Shown here piece after piece: positions 8,883 to 16,935 of a stretch of 64,000 bases of DNA. The stretch comes from VXOI01 sp965197575 (GTDB lineage Bacteria; Chloroflexota; Dehalococcoidia; Lucifugimonadales; UBA3495). Below the pieces are notes generated by a model, which had not been told where the DNA came from, did no database searches, and saw only the letters and a list, made by a program, of their open reading frames with translations. Location of the stretch: NCBI GenBank assembly GCA_965197575.1, contig OZ240214.1, forward strand, positions 434,001 through 498,000, in the 5' to 3' direction. The position numbers and the translations under genes are program-made. Each line of letters opens with the position of its first letter. The first letter of the stretch is position 1.

Positions 8883-9029
8883 AACTAAAGCCAAGGTGAA
8901 ATGTACATATCGCTAGACCGCACCATCGGTGCCCACCCAGTTGGGGCCTAAAGGTGATATGAGGTGCCGTGGAGTCCTTTCGGTCATCGTCAATCTCCCC
9001 GAAATGCACATCCCACCTTGGTATTGGTT
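8883..9029. mobile_element. MITE family A, copy 2
   Basis: This is an inverted copy of the 8606-8751 element: it starts AACTAAAGCCAAGGTGAAAT and ends CCCACCTTGGTATTGGTT, with TA at 8881-8882 and 9030-9031. It closely resembles copy 3 at 59712-59860, including 'GGTGATATGAGGTGCCGTGG'. There are no ORFs. Confidence 0.85.
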
Positions 9030-9031
9030 TA

Positions 9032-10256
9032 GTAGTTCAGCTATTTTGAATTGCTGGGTAAAGGGATTTCAGCTTGATGCGGGCATCCTCGGTGGTGAAG
9101 CGCCAGTCCACTCGTGCCATGTCCCGGTTGCGCTGGTCCTGCCAGGCGTCAACCTCCCGGCGCAGCGTCTCCTGGTCTGGAATCCGGCGGTCCAGGCACT
9201 GCCGGGCCAGCACTCCGATTTCAATTTCAGCCATGTTCAGCCAACTCCCATGCTTGGGGGTGTAGTGAATCTCCAGACGTTCCGCGATGCGCCGCGCTTC
9301 CACCGGCTCAAACGCCTCGTACAACGAGGCCGGATGATGGGTGTTCAGGTTGTCCATCACCAGCACGATCCGTTCTTTGTCCGGGTAGTCCTCGTCCACC
9401 AACTGCTTCACTTGGCGCGCCCAGTCCACTTTCGTCCGCCGGTCTGTCACTGCGGCCCGGCGCCATCCTTCCAACGGCGCGAACAGCATGAAAAGGTTGC
9501 TGACCCCGTTGCGCTCGTATTCATAATCATAGGCCGCCACCGCCCCGGGCCGAGCCGGCCGCGGCGCCCGCGTCTCCTTCACCTGCTGCTTGCTGGTCTC
9601 GTCCAGGCAGACCAGAACTTCGTTGTCTGCATAGCAACGATGGTAGACTTCCAGTACGTCTTCCATCGCGTACACAAAGTCCCCATTGCCTTCCGGCGGG
9701 ATGCACCAACACTCTTTCAGCCAAGGCTTGACTTCGTTTTTTTCAGCGTCTTGCGCACCGTCTCGGGGTGGATGCTGTCAACTATCTCGCACTCGGCCAA
9801 CCGCTCCGACAACAATCGCAGTGTCCAACGGGCCCGGCCTTCCGGCGGTTCCCCGCAGGCCAGCGCAATCAAGTGGGCTTCCGCAGCGCCATCCAGTTTC
9901 TTTGGCCGGCGGCGTTGTTGCTCCCTGCGCCCCAAGGCCGCTTCGATCCCTTCCTCCACACAACGGCGGCGCACCCTTTCCACGGTGGCGCTGGCGGTCT
10001 GGAGGGACCGGGCAACCTCTTCGTCGGTCATGCCTCCGTCTTTCCGCGCTTCATCGCTCAGCAACAGGATGCGCGCATGGGTCTGCTTGTACGCTGCTGC
10101 CCGTCCCTTGGAAACCAGGGCCTTCAGTTCCTGCCGTTCTTCCGTGGTCAGTTTGATACGGTATTTCTTATCCGGCACGACGCTTCTCCTTGGATGCAAT
10201 TCGCCAATGCCGACAGAATACACCGCTCGTGCCTCAATTCAAAGACGTTGGACTAC
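9032..10256 (-). mobile_element. IS630-family element 'c'
   Basis: The ends are GTAGTTCAGC at 9032 and GTTGGACTAC ending at 10256, an imperfect inverted pair. TA lies outside at 9030-9031 (shared with MITE A copy 2) and 10257-10258. The 1225-bp length fits a full IS630 element with one transposase gene in two frames. Confidence 0.82.
9037..10178 (-). CDS. IS630-family transposase, two overlapping frames with -1 frameshift site
   Basis: Frame one (from about 10178, GTG, with AAGGAG 8 bp upstream) encodes the HTH region, including 'DEEVARSLQTASATVERVRRR' and 'IHPETVRKTLKK'. It meets a run of seven A at about 9740 and would stop soon after. Slipping back one base continues into 'NEVKPWLKECWCIPPEG' and the DDE catalytic domain: 'NEVLVCLDETSKQ' (Asp), 'RIVLVMDNLNTHHPASLYE' (Asp) and 'HGSWLNMAEIEIGVLARQ' (Glu). 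Programmed -1 frameshifting at A runs is known in IS630 elements, and the same arrangement at 51447-51500 supports it here. The triad is complete, so the copy may be active. The alternative start at 10223 reads into the inverted end. Confidence 0.85.
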
Positions 10257-10276
10257 TAGTGAACAGGTGAGAATAT

Positions 10277-10795
10277 ATGCCAAGAACAACCATCAACATT
10301 GGAGAGGCGGCGGGACAGGCAGCCACTAATGCTACCTGGAAATACGCCATTGGTTTTGTGCCCGGTCAGGAAAACGAAGGGCTGGTAGCCAACGGAGAGG
10401 GCAGCCCGTGCCGGTTACCCGGCTACGACGACTCCGGTTGGGAAACGTGCCAGGACCTGTCTGTGGGGATCTCCAGCGGCTTTACCTTCGCTTGGTACCG
10501 GACCACCATCACCATCCCTGAGACGGTCAACGGCCGCCCCACCAACGGGATGCGCGTCCAGTTTGAGACCTGCGTCGACGACTACGGCGAAATCTGGATC
10601 GACGGCGAATGCAACCGCGACAGGGGTACCGTTCAGGGATTCAACGTTGCTCAACGGGTCCAGGTTTCCAGCGACGCCACCCCCGGCGCTCAACACACGA
10701 TCGCCATATTGGCGGCCAACGGCCCGCTGGCCGCGCCGTTTGGGACCGTGTTCGTCCGCTTTGCCATCCTTGGCTTCGAGTGGACCGGGTCCTGA
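10277..10795 (+). CDS. Conserved protein with glycoside-hydrolase-2-like sugar-binding jelly roll
   Basis: The 172 residues have the pattern of a beta-galactosidase/GH2 N-terminal sugar-binding domain: 'YDDSGWETCQDLSVGISSGF', then 'FAWYRTTITIPETVNG' and 'FETCVDDYGEIWIDGECNRD'. In that domain the strand 'D.Y.eiwiNG' packs the ligand face. There is no catalytic domain and no signal peptide at the predicted start, so the present ATG may be a truncated N-terminus. IS630 element 'c' ends only 19 bp upstream and may have removed the promoter or original start. Function is unknown; binding of a carbohydrate is an inference from the fold. Confidence 0.6.
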   Translation: MPRTTINIGEAAGQAATNATWKYAIGFVPGQENEGLVANGEGSPCRLPGYDDSGWETCQDLSVGISSGFTFAWYRTTITIPETVNGRPTNGMRVQFETCVDDYGEIWIDGECNRDRGTVQGFNVAQRVQVSSDATPGAQHTIAILAANGPLAAPFGTVFVRFAILGFEWTGS

Positions 10796-10844
10796 GACCG
10801 GGGGCTCTCGGTTACCTAACGGCGACCTCGCGGCTCTGGTCCGA

Positions 10845-11418
10845 GGCCTCCTGCCAGCGGGGGATGTCGGTGGGCTTCACCACGGCCGCCGCCCTGATCC
10901 ACGAAATGATGGAGGCCAGGGACGAGAGAAGGCTGCTTAATCTGCAGCGGCAACTGTCCCGCCTGAACCTGCTGATCATCAACGAACTGGGCTTTGTCCC
11001 ACTGTCTCGGACCGGCGTGGAACTGCTCTTCGAGGTCTTCAGCCAGCGCTACGAACGGGGTTCCATCATGGTGACCACCAATTTGCCTTTCGACGAGTGG
11101 ACGGAAGTATTCGGCTCGGAACGCCTCACCGGAGCCCTGCTGGACCGGCTCACCCACCACGTGCACATCCTGGAGATGAACGGCGAGAGCTACCGGCTCA
11201 AGCGCAGCAGGGAAAACGCCGCCCCGCAAGCTCCGGACGACTTGGACAACCCATAAGTCGCGCCAGAAGCCATCCTCACTCACCCGCTCAGCCTGCTGCC
11301 AGCCTGTCTCTGGGACACTTCTCCTGAACAACTGACGCGGACATTTACGCTGGCCAATGACCTCTGGTGGTACACTTTTGCTCCATCCCACTGGCCCAAC
11401 TTCCCGCCGCCCTTGACA
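10845..11418 (+). mobile_element. IS21 fragment 1 (3' end of istB plus terminus)
   Basis: The fragment runs from the middle of istB to the IS21 tip, which reads CCTTGACA on the plus strand ending at 11418. The terminal region contains the repeated motif 'TGGTACACTTTTGCTCC', matching the ends of the two other IS21 copies (21368 and 36768). The breakpoint in istB is at the same codon as in the fragment at 21368-21924. Confidence 0.82.
10849..11256 (+). pseudogene. istB: istB (IS21 helper ATPase), C-terminal fragment
   Basis: This fragment corresponds to about the last 135 residues of IstB, the AAA+ ATPase that helps the IS21 transposase choose targets. It carries Walker B-like 'LNLLIINELGFVPLSRTG', where the usual 'IIDELG' Asp is changed to Asn, then sensor regions 'GSIMVTTNLPFDEWTEVFG' and 'LLDRLTHHVHILEMNGESYR'. 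The Walker A half is missing, so it cannot be functional. It is nearly identical in protein sequence to the istB copies at 21522 and 36898. Confidence 0.85.
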
Positions 11419-12374
11419 CTCTTGGCTCCTTGGGCCGAGTAGGGCTTGCCGCAGACCCCGCAGCGGAGCAGGCCGCTCAGGAGATACTGTCTGCCCACCC
11501 GTGCGGGTCGTTGCACCGTGGGCGCCCGGTCGTGGAGGCCCTGCTGCACCAGGTCGAAGGTCTCCCTTGACACCAGCGCGGGCCAGGCGTTTTCCACCCT
11601 GACCGGCTCCCCCGCCTTCTCGTCCTTGCTCTTCACGCCCCACACGGCGGTGCCGGTGTAGGCTTCATTGGTCAGCAGGTAGTGGACGATGTTCTTCTGC
11701 CAGCGCCGTCCCCGGTTGGTGATGCCCCGTCCGTTCAGCTCCTTGCAGATTTCCTTCAACCCGTTGCCCCGGCGGGAACTCTCGAATATCTCCTTGACGA
11801 TGGGCGCCGCCACCGGGTCAACCTCCAGGGTGGGACGGTCCTTCACCCCGTCGCTGACCTTGATGCGGTTGTAGCCGAAGGGCGCCCTGGAGGCCAGGAA
11901 GTAGCCCCTGGACGCCGCCTCCCGCATCCCCCGGACAACCTCTTGAGCAAGATTTTCGCTATAGAACTCGTCCACGCTCTCGATGATGGCCTCCATCAGC
12001 TTGCCGGTGGGGGAGTCGTCGGCGTGCTCGGTGATGGACACGACGCGGATGCCCTTGCGCCGGAGCATGGACTTGAAGGCCACGGCGTGCTCCCGCTTAC
12101 GGGTGAAGCGGCTGAACTTCCAGACGAGAATCACCTGGAATGGGGCCGTGGCCTTGCCGCCCTCGTCGATCATCTGGCGGAACTGGGGCCGGTCGGCGAT
12201 TCTGCCGCTCTCGGCCTCGTCCACGTACTCGCGGGCCACGGTGTAGCCGTTGTTCTTGGCGTAGTCCCGCAGCGCCCGTAGCTGGGCGGCGACGGACAGG
12301 TCCACGTCCTGGCGGTCGCTGGAGACTCTCGCGTAGAGGGCCGCCGGGGTGAGGGGTTGGAACTGCTTCTTCAT
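11280..12374 (-). pseudogene. Large serine recombinase, C-terminus truncated by IS21
   Basis: The start at 12374 gives the resolvase catalytic domain: 'AALYARVSSDRQDVDLSVAA' with the nucleophile Ser, 'EYVDEAESGRIADRPQFRQM' and 'LVWKFSRFTRKREHAVAF'. The recombinase domain follows ('APFGYNRIKVSDG', 'NGRGITNRGRRWQKNIVHYL'), then the first half of the zinc ribbon 'LLRCGVCGKPYS'. At 11418 the sequence runs into an IS21 end, so the second Cys pair and the coiled-coil that these 450-550 residue proteins normally have are lost. About 46 foreign residues finish the frame. It was probably the integrase of a former integrative element. Upstream in the same direction lies a HigA-like regulator, 38 bp away. 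Confidence 0.85.
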
Positions 12375-12412
12375 GCGTGCTCCTTTTTTGTTTGTTCGTC
12401 GCGGCGGTTGTC

Positions 12413-12739
12413 TTACTCGTCGGTGGAACCGGCGACGGGGTGGACCTGGACGCGGAATCCCAGGGACCGCAGCACCCGGAACACAGTGTTGAACTCGGGG
12501 CTGGCCCCGGCGCGCATGGACTTGTACAGGCTCTTCTCGCCCAGGCCCGTCTCCCGGGCCACCCGCCGCATCCGGTGGGCGCGGGCCATCTCTCCCATAA
12601 TGCCCATGATCCGTTCCAGGTCGCCTGCATCCAGGGCGGCGTTCAGGGCAGCCGTCATCTCGTCGGACGTGGCCGGGTGCTCTGCCGGTGCTTCCGTTCT
12701 GCCCATCGCCGCTTCCTCGCCGTCGTGAGTTTGACCCAT
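12413..12739 (-). CDS. Addiction-module antidote-like HTH protein (HigA2 type)
   Basis: The 108 residues match the putative addiction module antidote family: 'TAALNAALDAGDLERIMGIM' followed by an HTH, 'MRRVARETGLGEKSLYKSM', and 'PEFNTVFRVLRSLGFRVQVHP'. In this family the HTH protein usually follows a RelE-like killer gene; no such gene is seen upstream here. It may be an orphan regulator of the recombinase that starts 38 bp downstream, and co-transcription is likely from the spacing. The start could also be the ATG 11 codons in. Confidence 0.78.
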   Translation of the reverse strand: MGQTHDGEEAAMGRTEAPAEHPATSDEMTAALNAALDAGDLERIMGIMGEMARAHRMRRVARETGLGEKSLYKSMRAGASPEFNTVFRVLRSLGFRVQVHPVAGSTDE

Positions 12740-12860
12740 ATTCCAGTATGTTATCCCATAGGATACCTTCTACGCAAGCGGGAAATGTCATTCGGGGCGG
12801 CCAATTTCGGAAACTGCCTGCTCTCCTTCACCATCCGGCGGCAACCCGGCGCATGGGTCC

Positions 12861-13324
12861 CTATCTCAGCACAAACCACCACAGGAGAACGCTGACTACC
12901 AGCAGCATGAGTAGCACGAAAGCAGTTACGCGGGCTGCGATTAACAGCTCCTTCGTCTCCTTGTGCTCGGCGACCTCCTTCTGGTACGCCCTCTCAAGCT
13001 CGTGGTAAGGCCGGTTGGCGGTGGCAGCGGACTCCCTGGCCTCATCCCGCTCCCGCTCCAACTCGGACGCTCTGATCTTCCACTCGGACACGCTTTGCTC
13101 CAACTCCCGCACAGTTCGCTGAAGCTCGTCCTCCCTGGCGACGGCCCGGCGCAGCAGTTCCTCGTCGGTGACGTACTCCGGTCCCTCCATCCGCACGTAC
13201 ACCCGGCGCCCCTCCCGGCGAACCTCGACCTCCCCCCTCCAGATCATCCGGTCCAGGGTGGAAGGGAGATCTCCAGTTCCTCCGCCGCCTCCGCCTTGGA
13301 CACCCAGCGGACTGGCTCTTCCAT
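12861..13324 (-). pseudogene. HTH/coiled-coil membrane protein with frameshift
   Basis: An ATG at 13324 opens 'EEPVRWVSKAEAAEELEIS', an excisionase-like HTH start, and after about 25 codons hits a stop. A one-base shift near 13270 continues as 'PSTLDRMIWRGEVEVRREGR', then 'RVYVRMEGPEYVTDEELLRR', a long coiled coil (about 60 residues rich in Glu/Arg heptads) and a C-terminal membrane helix 'TAFVLLMLLVVSVLLWWFV'. The intact product would be a DNA-binding, tail-anchored coiled-coil protein. As it stands, only a shorter form starting at 13247 could be made. Its role is unknown; similar proteins accompany integrative elements. Confidence 0.6.
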
Positions 13325-13635
13325 CGCTCTTTCCTCGCTATAGGCTGACACGTCGGGGGTTTGCAAGTTGTCCAATTGCCGGTACATTTTACTCCCGGTA
13401 TTTTAGTCCCGCTTTTCACTGCCGACCCTGACCGGTCAAGCGATGCGTCAACCGCATTTCGTACCTGAAATCGGCCCATTTCGGGCCTTTTCGGCCTTCC
13501 CGGATGACCGGAATCGGACCTGCGGGGACAGTTCTGGACACCCAGGGGGCGATGTGGGGAGATGGGGCTGCGTCAGTAGCCTCATCACGTAGCCCCCTCT
13601 ATAGGACGCATCCGGTGCCGCAGCGAGTCCCAGCC
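13325..13635. other. Intergenic region, nothing recognised
   Basis: No supported gene, RNA or repeat is seen in this 311-bp spacer between two minus-strand genes. It is somewhat richer in A/T around 13380-13420, which could hold the promoter of the 13324 gene. Confidence 0.4.
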
Positions 13636-15499
13636 TTAGGCCGACAGCCCGCGCAGCGCCAGCCGCGGGGAGCGCGACTCCCACAGGGGACGCCAGGACC
13701 GGCCCAGCAGCCCCCGCCGGGTCAGCACAGACGGGCACGACACCAGGATGGGCAGCGTCATCAGGTTCATCCGGGAAGCCGTCCTCGCGTAGGTCTCCTC
13801 CACCTCCTCGTTGTCCACCACGAATAGCGTGACGGGAAACGGGGCCATGTCTGCCTCGGGAGCGTTGGACCAGTAGTAGCGGGTGTAGGGCCGCAGCCGG
13901 GCCAGGACTCCCCTGGGATGGCCTGACAGGGGTATGTATTTCATTTGGGACTTACCGCAGTTAAACGTGAGACCATATAGTAGGGCAGGCTTGCACAGAT
14001 ACAAAAATCACCCCCAAAACCCACTATCAGACCTATTCCGTCATTCCAGCGTAGGCCGGAATCCAGAGGTTGGGGGACGGTTCGTAGCTATAATCTCGTT
14101 TTCACATACCCTTGTCAGCCTGGGATGGCGGGCGCGCAGCTCGTGCTCGAAGTAGAAGGGGACGTGCAGGCCGTCAACGATGAGCTTCCCCACGGCGTCC
14201 GGGGCGATGGCCGACTCCCCCCAGTTGAAGGCCCGGTCGGTCTTGGCCGTGGGGATGGACCACGTTAGCTCGGAGTCTGCTGTAGCCTGGGCCTCCGCCG
14301 CCAGTTCCGACAGGAACCAGGTCACCCCGTCGGCGTGCCTGGTCTGCCGCGCCCAGGTCTCGATGCGGTGGCCCAGGTGCCGATGGCAGCCCCGGTTGTC
14401 CGTGGTGAGTTCCGTACTCCAGATGCCCCGCGTCGTCGACAGCTGCGCCCGGTCCCGGTGGGTGACGTAGCGGATGCCCTCCTCCGACAGGGTGTAGCGG
14501 ACGTCGCCGCGCTTGCCCCGGCGCTCCAGCAGGCCCCAGGCATTCACGAGATTGTGCAGCATCTGGCTGACCCTTCCCTCGGAGACGCCCAGCCAGCGTG
14601 CCAGGTGCTCCCGGGGTATCATCGGGTGGTCGGTGATCAGATCCAGCGTCCTCTTCTCCGACGGGGTTAGGCCGAAGGCGGGCGCCGACGAAACCATGTG
14701 CTCCGTGTCGGGCAGCGAGGCCCGCTTGCGCTCCGGCGGCTCGGTGAAGCGTCCCCGGTTCGGGTTGCCGCGAGTGCTGATGAATTCCAGCGAGTAGGGC
14801 AGGCTGCCGAACACCCAGGAGGCATAGCGCCAGGCGTTGCTGTTCCAGTCCTCCAGCGCCTCCCGGGACTCCACGGCGACGTAGGCTTCCTCCAGGTTGG
14901 CGTTCTCGCAGAACCGGGTCGTCAACCTCTGTTCCCAGACGCTGGGGGTCAGTACCAGGACCGTGCCGGGACGGCGCCAATATTCGTACTCTGCGATGGC
15001 CCGCAGCCGGTCGAATAGGGAGCGCCGCCGCAGGGCCGGACCCTGGCGCACCACCCCGAAGCTGCGCCCGTCGTGCCGGGTGATGGTGGCGTCGAACCGG
15101 CCCCGGCGGTGAAAGTCCACCTGCGTCCGCAGCCTGTCGGTTCCGGGAGAGAGGGACGCCGCCAGGCGGTAGACGGAAGCCACGGCGTCCATCCGGCGGA
15201 TGAGCAAAGTGAGCCACTCCCTGGACACCGGGTAGGCCCTAACGAAGTCCGAGGAAGTCTCGAAGCCGAGAATACCGGCGGCCTCGCCGACACCCTTCGC
15301 CGTCAAGTAGTGCCGCTTGCTGGACGACAGATGGGCAGTGCCGTGGCTGACGCGCCCAACGATGCCGTCGTCCAGCAGCGCGGCTAGGCCCCGGTGAACG
15401 GCAACGTGGGCCTCGCCCAAGATCATCGCCAGTTCCCGCCGTGTCCACGAGGGGCATCCGGCTCAGGTGATTGAGCAGTTCTTGGTCGGAGACGCTCAT
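13636..15499 (-). pseudogene. Replication-relaxation family protein, split by a MITE
   Basis: Removing the MITE at 13923-14118 together with one 11-bp repeat joins two frames exactly. The upstream part ends 'FEHELRARHPR' and the downstream part begins 'GVLARLRPYTRYYWSNAPEA', giving one continuous protein of about 570 residues. It has an N-terminal winged helix (HVAVHRGLAALLDDGIVGRV), a second winged helix (IPREHLARWLGVSEGRVSQM) and a C-terminal nuclease-like portion, as in replication-relaxation (PF13814-like) proteins of plasmids and integrative elements. A further one-base shift near 15435 separates the likely true start at 15499 (MSVSDQELLNHLSRMP) from the rest. The family is thought to act in replication or transfer initiation. 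Here the gene is certainly broken. Confidence 0.78.
13912..14129. mobile_element. MITE family C with 11-bp target duplication
   Basis: A 196-bp non-coding element (13923-14118) has 15-bp inverted ends, CTGACAGGGGTATGT and ACATACCCTTGTCAG (one mismatch). It is bracketed by the direct repeat CCTGGGATGGC at 13912-13922 and 14119-14129. The interior contains a small hairpin GTCATTCCAGCGTAGGCCGG. No transposase with these ends is present in the window. Confidence 0.88.
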
Positions 15500-15565
15500 G
15501 TATTGAGCGTAGCAGACGGAAGTCCTGACGGTCATTAGGCAAGTGTCAGTGCCGGTGTACGGGAG

Positions 15566-16177
15566 ATGGGCATGAGCATGGGTCAACTGGCGGAGCGGGT
15601 GGGGGTATCTTCCAACCACATGTCCGAAGTGTCCCGGGGCCGCAAGAACATGAGCCCACGGGTCCAGAGCAGGGTGGAAGCCGCCCTGGACGCGCCGGTG
15701 AAGGTGGACCCGCCGAGCAGGACGACGTGGACCCGCGCGCCCTGTGGGACCGGATGGACGCTCACAGCGTCAGCCCAGAACGAGGTGGCCCGCCAGGCCG
15801 GCATCAGCTCCGGCTACCTCTCCCAGATCATGAACGGCCAGCGCAAGCCCTCCGGTGACGTGCTGGGACGATTGCACGCATCGCTGTTCACGCCTTCGGC
15901 AGAGGAACGGGTTGTGCCCGCCGAGGTCAAGGTGATGGCCTGGAAGAAGGGAGGGCGCAGCGGCGTGGTGGTGCGCGGCACCGGCGGGCCTGGGGCTGGC
16001 GGCAACAACCCCGGCGGCGGCACCGTCCGCATCGGCGGGCGGGTGCCCTGGGGCGCCGAGGTGGAGTACGCCTACCGCGCCGGGTACGACAGCCGGGGAC
16101 AGGTGTCGGTTACCCACTTGGTGGACGAGCGGGGCTATTCCGTCATGCTGAACCGGCCGGAGCCGGAAAGTGCTTAG
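15566..16177 (+). CDS. Tandem HTH (XRE-like) protein with compensating frameshifts
   Basis: The 203 residues begin with a short HTH 'MSMGQLAERVGVSSNHMSEV', have a second HTH 'QNEVARQAGISSGYLSQIMN' in the middle and a glycine-rich C-terminal beta domain (GGPGAGGNNPGGGTVRIGG). Between about 15700 and 15780 the +1-like frame reads 'DPRALWDRMDAHSVS', which fits smoothly onto 'QNEVARQ', while the annotated frame gives an unlikely 'TTWTRAPCGTGWTLTA'. Two opposite one-base changes therefore seem to have scrambled about 25 residues and then restored the frame. It could be a regulator of the neighbouring replication-relaxation gene, which is divergent with 66 bp between starts. Confidence 0.65.
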   Translation: MGMSMGQLAERVGVSSNHMSEVSRGRKNMSPRVQSRVEAALDAPVKVDPPSRTTWTRAPCGTGWTLTASAQNEVARQAGISSGYLSQIMNGQRKPSGDVLGRLHASLFTPSAEERVVPAEVKVMAWKKGGRSGVVVRGTGGPGAGGNNPGGGTVRIGGRVPWGAEVEYAYRAGYDSRGQVSVTHLVDERGYSVMLNRPEPESA

Positions 16178-16285
16178 TCCAGTGCTGCAAGAATGCTGCA
16201 ACAGTGGGGCGAGTTCTCCCTGTCTTGATGGGATGATGGTGTTCCGGGGCAGGGTCTCTGGCCCCGTAACCAGAACCAGGAGGCA

Positions 16286-16588
16286 ATGATGGACCAGGCA
16301 GAGTACCGGGTGCAGGGCGCAGAAGTCAGGGAGGTTGAGCTTGTCCTACTGGCCACGCCCAGCGAGCAAGCACATTTCGGGCCGGATGGCGAGGTGTTCC
16401 CCATGTGTTACGGCATCGCCAGGACCCGTGGAGTGGTGGACTTCGAGGTTGACCTACCCGTGGAGTTCAGCCCGTCGCTGCTCCGGGTCGGCGTGAGGCA
16501 CCGTGTCCTGGTCAGCTGGGCGCCGGTCCCGGTGGACGGGCTTCCGCACCTGGGGCTGCGCGTCGTTGACGTGGTGGGGACGCTGTGA
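16286..16588 (+). CDS. Hypothetical protein, 100 residues
   Basis: A good ribosome site (AGGAGG, 5 bp before ATG) supports this gene. The product is mainly beta-strand in pattern, with 'VVDFEVDLPVEFSPSLLRVG' and 'LPHLGLRVVDVVGTL', and has no membrane segment or known motif. It lies between the HTH gene and the SWIM protein in the remnant integrative region. No family is recognised. Confidence 0.6.
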   Translation: MMDQAEYRVQGAEVREVELVLLATPSEQAHFGPDGEVFPMCYGIARTRGVVDFEVDLPVEFSPSLLRVGVRHRVLVSWAPVPVDGLPHLGLRVVDVVGTL

Positions 16589-16935
16589 TGGAGTAATAAT
16601 CTCCAGGATGGGACGATGGTTCGACGGGCTCAGCAACAATGCTCGCCCGGACACTTGGCACACCCAACGGCCCTGGCGCCTCTGGGCCAACCAGAGATGT
16701 GTGATCCGGTGTAGAATTCCCCTTGGGAGTCCCGGAGCAATGCCCCGGTGGCTCGACTCCGGCCCGTCGCAAATGACGCAAGTCCAACCCGCTATCAGCG
16801 GATGCGGGGGATTGCCTCGCCGGTGAAATTGAGCCGGGGTTCGCCTTTGGCAAACTGCCTCCAAAGACCCCCGGCCCACTCCATCACCGGACCACCATGG
16901 GTATCCCAAGCCAACGCTTGGACCAGTGGGAAGTC
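16589..16935. other. Intergenic region upstream of the SWIM gene
   Basis: The 347 bp hold no supported coding region or repeat. A weak promoter-like stretch (GTGTAGAATTCC near 16710) is visible but has no convincing -35. An alternative start of the next gene at 16897 lies inside it. Confidence 0.35.

Noticed and set aside
12375..12791. N-terminal extension of the serine recombinase frame
   Set aside because: The extra 139 codons overlap the HigA-like gene in another frame and are Arg/Pro-rich without a domain; the resolvase domain starts properly at 12374.
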